Shown here: positions 49,171 through 61,200 of the stretch, piece by piece
Layout: each line of letters starts with the position of its first letter
Numbering within the stretch: the stretch's first letter is position 1
Assembly (NCBI GenBank): GCA_963693085.1
Contig: OY856409.1
Location: forward strand, 502,170,303 to 502,234,302
DNA from: Alisma plantago-aquatica
Taxonomy: Eukaryota > Streptophyta > Magnoliopsida > Alismatales > Alismataceae
DNA: 64,000 bases
Direction of reading: 5' to 3'
The notes under the pieces: model-generated
What the model saw: the letters and a program-made list of their open reading frames with translations, nothing else
Database searches by the model: none
Told to the model about the DNA's origin: nothing
Translations under genes and position numbers: made by a program

Positions 49171-52100
49171 TCATTTATTATCGCTATCAACATCCCAATT
49201 ATATCTTACAGTTGCCACTGCTTGTATGGCTTTTGCCCATTCTTCTCTTATTTCATTTAATGCTTCCATCGTATATGGAGCATGTATATTTTTTAAGCGT
49301 TTACCTATAGTGTTGTCAGTTTTAAACACCTGCAAAGAGAATGATGTATATATATAAGTAATAATATAAAAATAAGATTGATATATTTCATACTAACTAA
49401 TGAGACTATATATAATACCTCATGTATGGTATCGATGTCCAATGCGGCATGTTTGATAATCATCTGCATAAATCGCATCACATAGTATGTGCATGCCCAT
49501 CCATTGTCTTGTGTAGCGCACTATAAATTGAAACATAAAAAATAATACAACTAAGCACAATTCACATCAATAATATATACATTGGAGTCGAGAACTTACT
49601 TGTACGTTCTGCCAATTTATTGGCTGGTTCTTTTTCCTTGGGACCGTTCCTCCAGCCTTTTCGAATGCATCTAAACCCCTACATGTTAATATAACACAGT
49701 AAATTACATAAGTAAATAGTAATGTAATAACAGATGTTAACAGATACAAAAATGAAATATTTCTCACCAGAATAATGACATTCTCATTACGTGTCCAATT
49801 TTAGTGTTTAATGTACTTCCCCCGGGATCTAGATAATAAACAGTGAACGTCCCGGGGACAATAACTAGTAACTCCCAATGTTTACCGCTAGAGGTAAAAA
49901 GTTAACAATTAATAACTCAAAATGCACAATAAAAATGGAATTTTCTTAAGTCCAAATTATAAATAAAGTAAACTTACTTGACATTGAATGGAGCTATTAT
50001 TATCGTCTTCTTTTGCTGACCAAAAATTGTAAAAGCATCTATACAGTATTGTTGAACATTATCAGGGTCTTTAGCTACCATACTAATCAATGATGGAATA
50101 AAAAATCCCACATGATCAAATGCAAATTGTTTGCAATGATCTTCGACTAAGTAGCTGCAAAACATGTATTACGTATGCATTAATATATAAGAAACCAGAT
50201 CACCGGATCTTACACAAGGTATATGGATGTATAAACAAGATCTCACCTTATCCATGTCTCTATCATTGATGTATTCAGCCAATCATACATAAACAGCTCA
50301 ATAATATCTTGTATAAATAAAGAGCTATCGTATGATTGACCTGCATAATCTGCATCTAAAGAAACAATTATCGGGCAATGTATATTATGTCCCCGTAGCC
50401 AACATGCCATTCCCCTACAAGCAGGACCTAACAGGTATGTTAGGTCACTTGGAACCCAAGTTGGAAATGCGGGAAGTGGAGGTGGAGGCCTAGGTGCTCC
50501 TGGTGTCTTCTTTTTAACCTGCATATATAATTTCAGATCAGTTGACATCATATATACACATTAACAGTCGAAATCAATGTAAATTTATCTTACAATTTCA
50601 GTAGTGTAGACGACATCTGCTTTGAGCCACAATATGACCCCGCCTTCTGCCTCAGCAAGTGTATCAATATCCGGGTGGGGATATGGCAATGTAGCTTCCC
50701 CCCAATCGGGTAACACACGTAATGGGCTCACAGGAACATAGCCCTGTGGCATTGGAGTCCCGTGAAACCTTTCCCCAAGAAGGGACGGGTAAGCCTGCGC
50801 CTCTGCAACAACATAGTCTTGTATTCTTAAGCGGCATGGCTTCAATGCCTACAAATTTACGTAAACAATGTTATACATATATACATATCATCTTGAAAAC
50901 ATATCATCTTGAAAAGACTAGCTACAATGTCATAAACAATACTTACAGCAGACGTGTTAGGCGATGGGTCTCCAGGATTACTCGCAGTCTGTGCATTAGG
51001 AGAAGAGTGGGTTGCCATAGGCTGATTGGAAGCCTGAGATGCCTGCCACCGCAGCAATTCTTCCTTGACCTTCTCAGCAACTACATCGTTGACCTTCTTA
51101 GCAACTATATCCTCGACTCTCTTATTCTCCTATACATGGATAAAAGAAACATTAGCTTCTTATTATTGAATTTCCTTTTGCAGTAACATTCTAAAAAAAG
51201 AATAGGTTACCTCTTCTTGAGAAAGTCCCGCTCTGGGTTTGTGCTGGGATGGCCCAAAGAATGCTTTGATGCCCATACCAGCGCCTGCACCCCTAACACG
51301 TCCAGGATGCTCTGGGTTACCCAGAGCAACTGTCAATTCATCCATTGTGCCCTGAGGGATGAACGTGCCTTGTTTCCTCTGCTCGTGCAGCTCCCGCTAA
51401 TCACCATCAACAGAAATTGGTAAGTTAACACCACAAATAATCAATATTCAAAAGATTGCTGTAAGAGTTGTATTTTACCATTTTCGCAGCCGCCTCAGCA
51501 GTTACGGGCTTCTTTATTTCACCCTTCTTGTTTTGCCTCCCAGCTATCCAGATATCATGGCGAGGTATGGGTGTGGCAGACTCCTGAGTAGGAGCATACT
51601 CCTGAGTAGCCGCAGACTCCGCATGTAGTCTTTGGCGAACGCTTGCATAGCCTTTTGGACCCATAGTGTGGTCATGCATATTCAGTGCACGCCTTGCTTT
51701 TTGTGCGTCACTGAGGTCCTAGTTAGTATGCACATTAATGATTTGGTTAGTATCACTAAATTTTAATCTTGAATAGGTGAATACAATGTATATTAATTAA
51801 ATTGGGAGTGACACCTAATACCTTGAATTCTTCAGATTTTCTTGAAGCAACAAAATTGTCCCAATCTTCTTTGTCCAAGAAGTTCCATTGTTCAAGGGCT
51901 GACTTCTTTTTCTTATCACCCTCTTTTATGTATTCTCTGTTCAGATTTGTCCTATAATTCCTAAGTATCTTTCCAGCGCGTTGCATCACACTTTTACGAT
52001 GCAACTTCTCATCCAATGCAAACGGATTCTATAAAATAGAAATGTTATTAACTAGTATCCAAAATAGAATTACAAATAATAGAATTTGTAATCTACAAAA

Positions 52101-52622
52101 TAAAATTGCAAATAATAATAACTCACGCATAAATCCTTCCATATCAAGTCTTTTTTCCCCTGAGGAACTTTATGCTAATTATCATACTTAACACCACAAT
52201 GGCTCCGAGTGGTACACCCAAGATAGTTTACAAAATTATTGCAGTTCACTCCAATAGCATTTCCTCCATTATCAAACTCCACAACTAATTTGGATCCACT
52301 ACCACTAAGCGCTATTAACTTCTTCAACAGGAGTGATGCCCCTTTTCTTGTTAAGTGTTTGGTGCTGCGCATCAAGTTGCTCCAGTGCTTTAGTGGGTAC
52401 ATGTGCATCATCAACCTAAAATTTGACAAAAATAAACACACTGAATTAGCCCAATATAGAAATATAAGATATATGACATAACTAGAAGATAATGAATTTT
52501 ATAGAAATACAGGATATGTTTTTAGAACTTACATTGGTATCCTCGCCATGCTCGTCATGGACATCATGCTCATCATGGACTTCATGCTCATCATGGACAT
52601 CATGCTCATCATGGTCAGCCAT
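49171..52622 (-). pseudogene. TnpA-like CACTA protein with Transposase_24 and Ulp1 protease domains
   Basis: I traced 13 exons with GT-AG introns: 52533-52622, 52127-52415, 51822-52028, 51479-51718, 51211-51396, 50947-51129, 50594-50848, 50247-50518, 49978-50154, 49768-49887, 49600-49678, 49419-49520 and 49171-49329. All junction phases agree except in exon 2, which has one base too many. The product would have about 785 residues: an Asp/His/Glu-rich N-terminus, a Transposase_24-like (PF03004) region (about 120-280), a coiled-coil-like stretch, a DUF8039-like region (about 400-485) and a Ulp1/C48 cysteine-protease domain. The Ulp1 residues are His636 (GKHWELLV), Asp653 (YYLD), Gln703 and Cys709 (WACTYYVM). 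The 17-residue His-Asp and 6-residue Gln-Cys spacings equal those of yeast Ulp1. Lesions are a frameshift in exon 2 near 52330 and a TAG at 52175-52177 where Trp is expected. Confidence 0.85.
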
Positions 52623-52636
52623 CTGAAAATATCATT

Positions 52637-52733
52637 AAAAAGGCAAACATTTAGCATTTGTATTAACTAGAAAAAGGCAAACATTTAGCATTTGTATTAA
52701 CTAGAAAAAGGCAAACATTTAGCATTTGTATAA
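52637..52733. repeat. 34-bp tandem repeat, about 2.9 copies
   Basis: The unit AAAAAGGCAAACATTTAGCA plus TTTGTATTAACTAG starts at 52637, 52671 and 52705. It fills the gap between the transposase stop and the start codon of the downstream gene. Confidence 0.95.
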
Positions 52734-52745
52734 ACATACATGTCT

Positions 52746-55700
52746 CTAAAATTGTGATCTTTTATCAATTAACAATCCTTCATTGTGATCTCCGCGCACA
52801 TATAAGTCATCATTAGCTTCAATATTTTGTGGAGTTGGCAACCCAACTGAGAATGGACTGGAGTCATCATACTTATCATAGTACTCTTCTTCATCTATAG
52901 GATCTTCAATGAACTGTCTTTTACCATGAAGAACAACCGACCATTTATCATTTGCAGGATCATCGATATAGAATATTTGTTTCGCCTGTGATGCCAATAT
53001 GAATGGTTCACCCTTCTCGCCAATGTTTTCAAAGTTCACCAAAGTGAAACCCAATTCATCCACTATAACTCCTTTGGTGTTATCAACCCAATTACATTTA
53101 AAGAGCGGAATTTTGAAATCTATGTAGTCAAACTCCCAAATGTCTTCAATGACACCGTAATATGATATTTTAGCTTCATGTGGACTCTTATCCTTTTCAC
53201 TTGCAAAGTACATAGTCGACGCTTGAAGAGTGACCCCACTATTTTGGACGACACTCTTATCATCTTGGCGCTTTGTGTAATATGTGAATCCATTAATGTC
53301 AAACCCTTCATAAGACATAACATTCGGTTTTGGTTTAAAGGCGAGGCATTTGATAGTTTCTGTAATATCATTTGGTGTTTGAGATAGTTGATGTAAGACT
53401 TTATCTTCAAACCACTTAGTAAAAGTCTTATTATGTTCTCTAGCAAGCCACATTGAACTTTCTCGAGGATGTTGTCTCTTTATGAAATTGGTATGTTCCT
53501 CGATATAAACACTCACTTCGTCCATATTGTGTAAAATATACAAGTGAGCTTGTTCCAACTGCTCACGGCTGATTACTTTCACCCGTGATCCCAAAATTCC
53601 TTTGCCCTCCTCAATATTCTTGTCATTATCAGGAGTGTCATTACCACTGAGAAAGTCATTGCAAAAATCCATAACCTCTCTCGCCACATAACCTTCAATA
53701 ATACTCCCTTCAGGCCGATAACGGTTTCGAACATCACCTTTAAAAATGCTCATGTATCGTTCAAAGGGATACATCCAATGCAAGAAAACTAGTCCCAACA
53801 TTTTCACTTCCCTAGTCAAGTGGACAACAAGATGTACCATGATATCAAAGAATGAAGGAGGGAAATACATCTCAAGCTGACATAGGGTAACAGCCACTTC
53901 TCTTTACAAATTATCGAGAGTATCAGGGTCAATAACTTTGCTGCATAGACTGTTGAAAAAGAAACAAAGTCTGGTAATTGCAAACCTTACATGCTTCGGC
54001 AATATAGATCGAATTGCCACGGGCAATATTTTTTGCATTAGAGTGTGACAATCATTAGATTTAAAATCTATCAACTTCATATCTTTCATTGATACCAATC
54101 TACGGATGTTGGATGAGTAACCATGTGGCACCTTAACATTTATCAAGCATTCACAAAAAGTTTTCTTCTCCTTTCTAGACAACGTGTAACAAGCGGGAGG
54201 TAAGTATGTTCTTTTATTACCCATTTCACGTAATTCTATTAATTCTGACCTTATTCCCATTTCACGTAGGTCCATTCTAGATTTTATCCCATCTTTAGTC
54301 TTACCTGGTATATATAACAGAGTACCAATGATGCTATCACATACATTTTTCTCAACGTGCATTACATCGATACAATGCCTGACTGTCAAAGAACTCCAAT
54401 AAGGAAGATCCCAAAATATTGACTTCTTCTTGAATGAAGAATTGTCACTCCGTGTGGCCATACTACATTGTGATTTCTTACCAAATTCATTGACAATGTC
54501 TTTTACTCTTGCATAAACAACATCCCCTGGTATAGGTTTAGGTGCACTCCGTTCATCATTCCATCCATTGAATGTTTTGCGCTTCCTACGATACAGATGG
54601 AATTTTGAAAGAAACCTTCGATGACCAAGATATACAGTCTTGCCGCCATGTTTTAGTCTTATTGAATCAGTGTTTTCTTCACATATAGGACACGCTTTAG
54701 CTCCTTTGACACTATATCCAGACAAATTCCCATATGCTGGAAAGTCATTAATAGTGCAAAACAACATAGCGTGCAAACGAAATGTCTCTCTTGCTGAAGC
54801 ATCATAGGTCATCACACCTTCAGCCCAAAGTTTCTTTAAGTCATCAATCAAAGGTTCAAGATAAACATCGATATCATTTCTGGGTTGTTTAGGGCCCGAT
54901 ATCAACAACGACAACATAACGTACTTATTTTTCATACACATCCAGGGAGGAAGATTGTATATAACAAGCATGACTGGCCAAGTGCTATGTTGGCTGCTCA
55001 ATGTCCCGTACGGATTCATCCCATCTGTACAAAGTCCAAGTCTTAGATTCCTATCTTCTTCACCAAATTTGGGGTACAATAGATCAATCTTCTTCCACTG
55101 TGGGTAATCAGACGCATGTCGTAGGATCCCATCATTATTTTTCTTAACATATGCATGCCACCTCAAATTCTTCGCATCTTTCGGATTTGCAAACAAGCGT
55201 TGAAACCGTGATATTATAGGTAGATACCACAACACCTTGGCAGGAGAACCAGTTTTGGACTCCCCCGAAGTCGTCAATTTATACCTTGACGCACCACATT
55301 TTGGACAATCTTTCAAATCTACATAGTTCTTTTGAAATAATACACAATCATTCGGGCATGCGTGTATCTTCTTGGCCTCCATTCCCATTGGGCACAACAT
55401 TTTCTTTACCTGGTATGTTGAGATTGGCAGCTCGTTTCCTTCAGGAAGCATTTCTTTCAACAAAGTCAACAATGAAGTGAAGCTTTTTTCGCTCCATCTA
55501 TTGTTAGCTTTCAACTTATACAATCTCAACACAGCGCTAAGCTTCGTAAACTTAGCACAGCCTGTGTATAACGGTATCTCAGCATCATGCACAATGTTTC
55601 TAAAGATAGGAGGTGGATCGGTGTGCTCTACCCTACAACTATCCAGCATCGCATCAACGATGTCTGTTGGAACTGGTTCATTCACATTTACGTCATCGGA

Positions 55701-55994
55701 GGCAATTTCTTCTTCCACCCAAGCACTGCTATCGACATCTACTGGTTTTGATTTTGAAATCTCTCCATTCCAGTACCATTATGTATAGCCTTGTACAATC
55801 TCGTTGCACATGACATGACTTTTGATTTCCTCACCAGTGTTGACTTTCAAGTTGTTACCGCAATGCCTACATGGACAGTAGAACCTATCTGTAGGTTTTT
55901 TCCTATGTTCCTCGGAAAATCTAATAAACTGATCAAGACCAGATATAAACTCTGGGGTGCAACGATTATGAATGGACATCCATGATCTATCCAT
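52746..55994 (-). pseudogene. TNP2-type CACTA transposase, two in-frame stops
   Basis: One continuous frame of 1083 codons runs from ATG 55994 to the stop at 52746, interrupted only by TAA at 55779-55781 and TAA at 53904-53906. Residues 1-75 are the transposase-associated domain (MDRSWMSIHNRCTPEFISGL, then CPCRHCGNN and VQGYT-stop-WYWNGE). The TNP2 domain (PF02992) follows, with LCTDGMNPYGTLSSQHSTWP, DIDVYLEPLIDDLKKLW and KGAKACPICEENT. Next comes a DUF4218-type region (LEMYFPPSFFDIMVHLVVHL, YPFERYMSIFKGDVRNRYRP) and a DUF4216-type C-terminus (NFENIGEKGEPFILASQA). Each stop replaces one residue inside a conserved phrase, so both are point nonsense changes. A full-length enzyme would cut the CACTA termini. 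Length and domain order are normal for the family. Confidence 0.93.
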
Positions 55995-56067
55995 TCTATG
56001 ATCAGAGAAAACAAGTATATATTAGGAAAAGATTAGGGTATACACTTACATCCTAAGTGTATAATGT

Positions 56068-57015
56068 GATGTCATTCTTATATATAATAAATGTGTACCA
56101 CCTATCCCATCCTTGAACACCTAATCTCACTATTAAGTGTATAATGTGTATTGGGTTTTCGAGAAAATTTCGGCATCATTTCCCCGCTGTTCTCTAAGTA
56201 CATATGTACTTAGAGAACAAACGGGGAAATGCTGCCGAAATTTTCTCGAAAACCCAATACACATTATACACTTACATCCTAAGTGAGATTAGGTGTTCAA
56301 GAACAGTCCCAAACCGGGGACTATCCAAGATTTACTCCTAATGAATCAATCTTGGACGGGTTTCTAGGCCAACAAACACATTTGATGTCATTCTTATATA
56401 TAATAAATGTGTACCACCTATCCCATCCTTGAACACCTAATCTCACTAGTAAGTGTATAATGTGTATTGGGTTTTTAAGAAAATTTCGGCAGCATTTCCC
56501 CACTGTTCTCTAAGTACATATGTACTTAGAGAACAAACGGGGAAATGCTGCCGAAATTTTCTCAAAAACCCAATACACATTATACACTTACATCCTAAGT
56601 GAGATTAGGTGTTCAAGAACAGTCCCAAACCGAGGACTATCCAAGATTTACTCCTAATGAGTCAATCTTGGACGGGTTTCTAGGCCAACAAACACATTTG
56701 ATGTCATTCTTATATATAATAAATGTGTACCACCTATCCCATCCTTGAACACCTAATCTCACTAGTAAGTGTATAATGTGTATTGGGTTTTCGAGAAAAT
56801 TTCGGCAGCATTTCCCCGCTGTTCTCTAAGTACATATGTACTTAGAGAACAAACGGGGAAATGCTACCGATATTTTCTTAAAAACCCAATACACATTATA
56901 CACTTACATCCTAAGTGAGATAAGGTGTTCAAGAACAGTCCCAAACCGGGGACTATCCAAGATTTACTCCTAATGAGTCAATCTTGGACGGGTTTCTAGG
57001 CCAACAAACACAATA
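56068..57015. repeat. Three 316-bp tandem units, each a long hairpin
   Basis: Units start at 56068, 56384 and 56700 (GATGTCATTCTTATATATAA) with exact 316-bp spacing and few differences. Each contains a near-perfect inverted repeat centred on GTACATATGTAC. In unit 1 the arms are about 56111-56203 and 56204-56301, with one 5-base bulge and one or two mismatches. Outside the hairpin each unit has the phrase ATCTTGGACGGGTTTCTAGG. The array lies 75 bp upstream of the transposase start codon, in its leader or promoter. Confidence 0.97.
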
Positions 57016-57159
57016 ATAGATATGTACATGTTAGGGTTTCATCACAATTGATGTTAGGGTTTCATCAATGTTAGGGTTTAATCAAATCAAATTAGGATGC
57101 TAGAATGGATTTAAATCAAATTAGGGTTTAAATCAAATCAAACACGACCGTGGCTGTGT

Positions 57160-57221
57160 TGGCCTACCACGGCCGTGCTGGGCAGCACGGCCGTGCTACC
57201 CAGCACGGCTGTGGTAGGCCA
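57160..57221. repeat. GC-rich palindrome built of CACGGCCGTG motifs
   Basis: The arm TGGCCTACCACGGCCGTGCT at 57160 is repeated inverted up to 57221 (one mismatch), with a self-complementary CAGCACGGCCGTGCTA centre. CACGGCCGTG also occurs in the left subterminal region of the element. Confidence 0.9.
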
Positions 57222-57239
57222 TTCTTCTCAGTTCTCAGT

Positions 57240-57754
57240 GAAAGAAGTGGTGAAACCAAGATTTAGATGCAATATTAGGCGAGCAACAACAACTGACCTC
57301 CCAATAGTGGTGGCGGTGACCGGTGAGCTCCAGGCGGAAGGGCAGGCAGGTGCAGCGGTGGTCGGCGAGCTCCAGGCGGTAGGGCAGACAGACCAATGAG
57401 CAGCGGCGTCGGAAATAAGGAGCAGCGGCATCGGCGGGCGGCGGCAAGGAGGAAGGCGGCGCGGCGGCGAGCTCCAGGCGGCAGGGAAGGCAGACCAAGG
57501 AGCAGCAGTGGCTGCGGAGAAGGGGGCGCGGCGGAGAAGGGGGTGCGGAGATGGGGGAAGAAGGCAGCAACAGTGGCGGCGGAGAAGGGGGTGCACCGGC
57601 GGCGCGGTGGCGCTGTCGTGGAGGAAGAAGGAGCTTTCGTGGAGGAGAAATCGGCGGCGTGGTCGGGCGACAGCAGAGAAGAAAAGGGAAATCGGCTCGC
57701 AATGAAACAGAAGAAAGGGGAAGAGTTGGGCGATCGCGGGATATTAAGTTCCAA
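57240..57754 (-). promoter_or_regulatory. GC-rich putative leader/promoter of the CACTA 2 genes
   Basis: On the minus strand this stretch is CT- and CCG-rich, as in many monocot 5' leaders, and lies between the right subterminal repeats and the hairpin array. Frames of up to 190 codons cross it in several phases but are low-complexity and unlike any protein, so I do not call a gene. Confidence 0.45.
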
Positions 57755-58200
57755 AATAGCGTCGGTTGTTTCAAACAACCGACGCCTAAACTTCTTTAGC
57801 GTCAGTTGTTTGAACCAACTGACGTCCAATTGGACGATATTTTTCACGAAATTGTTTGGCGGGAACCACTTTCAGCGTCGGTTATAAAAGGTTAACCGAC
57901 GCTGAAAGTGACACTTTTCGCGCAAATTTTCATCGCGCATAGGCGTCAGTTTCTATCTACATAACCGACGCTGAAAGCGACACTATTTTTTTGCTCGAAA
58001 ATTGGATTTCGCGGGCGACTTTAGGCATCGGTTTGTTATTAACAACCGACGTTGTATTCAAAGCGGTACCGATGTCTAGATGGTCTTCGAATATAGATGT
58101 CGGTTTGCCTAAATAACCGACGTCTAATAGTTTAGGCGTCGGTTTTCCTAAAGAACCGACGCCCAGAAAAGCGACACTGAATGCTGTTTCTGTAGTAGTG
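57755..58200. repeat. Right subterminal hairpin repeats of CACTA 2
   Basis: About seven hairpins of the GCGTCGGTT...AACCGACGC type lie at about 57759, 57799, 57874, 57941, 58024, 58088 and 58136, ending at the terminal inverted repeat TTTCTGTAGTAGTG. Confidence 0.9.
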
Positions 58201-58296
58201 TAAGAACGGCCCAAGGAAGAAAACGAGGTGCCACGGTCCTGAAGAGGATACTCCACCGGGCAGTGCTGACCCGAGCTCCTCCGACATGGTTACCCA

Positions 58297-61200
58297 ATGA
58301 TCTTAGCCGCATGGAATGTCCAGGGTATCTGCGGAGGAGATACCCAAAACACCATTAGAGACATAGCTCAGCTGTATAGAATCGATATGCTAGCCATTCT
58401 GGAGACAAGGACTAGTGGCCTCAAAGCGGACAAGATTGTCCGATCGCTGGGTTTTGATCAGTCGTATCGAGTTGAAGCTACGGGTTTCTCGGGAGGCATC
58501 TGGGTGTTGTGGAGAGGTAGAATAGGAGATGTGGAAATTATTGCGAGCCACAAACAATTCATACACTGTCGTGTGAACAAGGAGTACATGGTGACCTTCG
58601 TATATGCAAGCACAAAGCAAACTGGGAGGAGATTACTATGGAGTCATCTTCACACTTTGGCCACTGCGTCCGATTCACCATGGTTGGTGTTGGGCGATTT
58701 CAACGCAGACTTGAGTGCGGATGAGAAAGTTGGTGGGGAACCTATTATACTGAGTAGCTGCAGGGAGTTCGCGGAGGGTCTACGGAATGCTGCGCTTGAA
58801 GATCTGGGTGTGTCGGGTCCCAAAATGACGTTCAGAAGGGGATGGCTTACAGAGAGATTGGACAGAGCGGTCGCTAATCAGGCTTGGATTGATGCATATC
58901 CGGCCACGACTGTCACCAATTTACCTCGCTTAAACTCCGATCATGTGCCGGTGTTAGTAACAACTCGGAGAAGACAACAACATACAAGTCACAGACCGAT
59001 GACAAGTGTCCGGTGGAATACTAGGGCCTCTTTTCCGAAGTTTCTACAGAAGAACTGGAATCACACGCTTCCTTTCCACGAAGCAATCAACATCCTGATG
59101 GAGAAATCAGTGCGTTGGGATAAGGAGGAGAGGATGAAGGCTACGTTCAGGAAGCATGAGCTCTTGTCCGAGATTGGGCGCTTGCAGGAGTCTGATATCC
59201 TTGCTCTGCAGGGATGTGATGACATTAGATTGGGCGAGTTGCAGGTGGAGTACAATGAGATGATTCAAGCAGAAGCGGAGGAGTGGAGACAAAAGGCACG
59301 CTGCGACTGGATGAGGAAGGGAGACACAAACACCAAGTATTTTCAGGCGCTAGTTAAAGCTAAAAGGCAGAGGAATCTAATTACCAAGCTCAGAAACAAC
59401 CAAGGAGTTTGGGTGGAGGAGGACGAGTTGAAGGTTACGGTGAGGGAGTACTTCTTTGATCTGTTCACGGGAGGGACAAGAAGAAGGAACCTTAACATTG
59501 TGATGGAGTATGTGGGGCGTTTTCCTATGTTGGGGGAGATAGATAGGGCAAAGATAGGACGGGTACCCTGTAAGGAGGAAGTGAGGGAAGTGTTGTTGAA
59601 GATGAATCCCATTAAGGCGCCGGGGCCTGATGGAGTGGATGCGGGTTTTCTACAAAGGAATTGGGATTGCTTGGGCGATTCAATTTCACTAATGATATCT
59701 CAGTGTTTTGCAGGTGCTCTGATCAATGACAAGATGGTGAATTCAACACTTATCTTGATTCCCAAAACAAAGATGCCGGAGAGCTGCAATAACCTGCGCC
59801 CTATTGCTCTTAACAACGTTGGGTTGAAGCTCCTATCAAAAATCATCGTGGAAAGAATCAAACCTTTCCTTCCAGACTGGATTGCACCGGCGCAGAGCAG
59901 CTTCGTGCCGGGAAGACGTATCACTGACAACATCATTCTAGTGCAAGAACTCGTCCATTCGATGAAGATCAGAACGGGGAAGACTGCAGCAATGGCAATG
60001 AAGATGGATCTTTCGAAGGCGTACGACAGAATGGATTGGGGATTCATCCATGACACACTGAAGAGGACGGCCATACCCCAACATCTAACGGAGGTGATCA
60101 TGAATATCATTACGACAGGGAATATCTCCATAGTTTGGAATGGTTCTACCTTAGCACCGTTCAAAGCATCTAGAGGGGTGAGACAAGGGGACCCCTTGTC
60201 CCGTTACATATTTGTTCTCTGCCTCGACAGACTAAGTCAGGACATTGCAATGGAGGAACTACAAGGTAATTGGATCCCGTTACAAGCTACAAGACACAGG
60301 ATTGGTATCTCGCATGTTTGCTTTGTCGACGATCTGATATTGTTTGGTGAAGCTTCCATGAAGCAGGCGAAGATCATGATGAAGGTTATGAGAAGATTTG
60401 AACGAGCCTCTGGACAGATCTTGGCGAAGGAGAAATCTGCCATATTCTATTCAAAGAACACAACGCCTCAAGTTAGAAGGGTGGTGACCAGGATCACCGG
60501 AATAAAGCAGACTTTGGATCTAGGGAAGAATCTGGGCGTGCCTATTATCCATGAACGAACTTCTAAAGCTATGTACCTAGACCTAATCAACAATATTGAA
60601 ACAAGGATCTCATCGTGGGTCAATACTTCATTGTCATTCGCCGGGAGGATTACTTTGGCTAAATCCGTCCTAAACACCATCCCTATATACACCATGCAGT
60701 CCACAAACCTTCCTATCGCGGTTTGTGATAACATTGATCAGGTGATTAGGACCTTTATCTGGAAGGGATCTACGGGGCAGAAGGGCATACATGCCGTAGC
60801 TTGGGACAAGATATGTGCTAGCAGGTACGAAGGAGGGCTTGATATCAAGTCTACAAGATTACAGAATGAGGCGTTGCTTCAAAAAACATGTTGGGACTAC
60901 ATGTCACAACGTCAGATTTCATGGAAGACTATTATGAAGGATAAGTACCATCATAGGGCGAACCAGGGGGTTGCGGGAGCGTCACAGTTATGGAGAGCGA
61001 TCATTACACTTAAAAAAAAGCTAGTTCCTATCGTCGGTAAGGCAGTGGCATCGGGCGAAAATACTTCTGTCTGGTTCGACAAGTGGGTGGGAGGATCACC
61101 ACCGTTGCTCAGGGACTCACTCCAAGTGCCAGAAGAACTAAGAGGACTCACAGTTAATTCCATGGTAAATATGAACGGAGGCTGGGACGTTGATTTCCTA

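Larger units (their letters stand above)
48344..58200 (-). mobile_element. CACTA (En/Spm) transposon 2: 9.86 kb, coding, recently disabled
   Basis: The 14-bp perfect terminal inverted repeats CACTACTACAGAAA are flanked by the 3-bp duplication TAA (48341-48343 and 58201-58203). Both subterminal regions carry many copies of a GGCGTCGGTT-spacer-AACCGACGCC hairpin motif. Two genes lie on the minus strand: a TNP2-type transposase (52746-55994) and, 123 bp downstream, a 13-exon TnpA-like gene with a Ulp1 domain (49171-52622). In En/Spm, TNP2-like TnpD and TnpA come from one transcription unit, so a shared transcript is plausible here. Only four coding lesions are visible in total. The element inserted into the LINE. 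Confidence 0.97.

Noticed and set aside
57235..57887. Overlapping frames of up to 190 codons in the GC-rich region of CACTA 2
   Set aside because: Several phases on both strands are open at once because of biased composition; the products are low-complexity Pro/Ser/Arg-rich and match no family. Treated as leader or promoter DNA.
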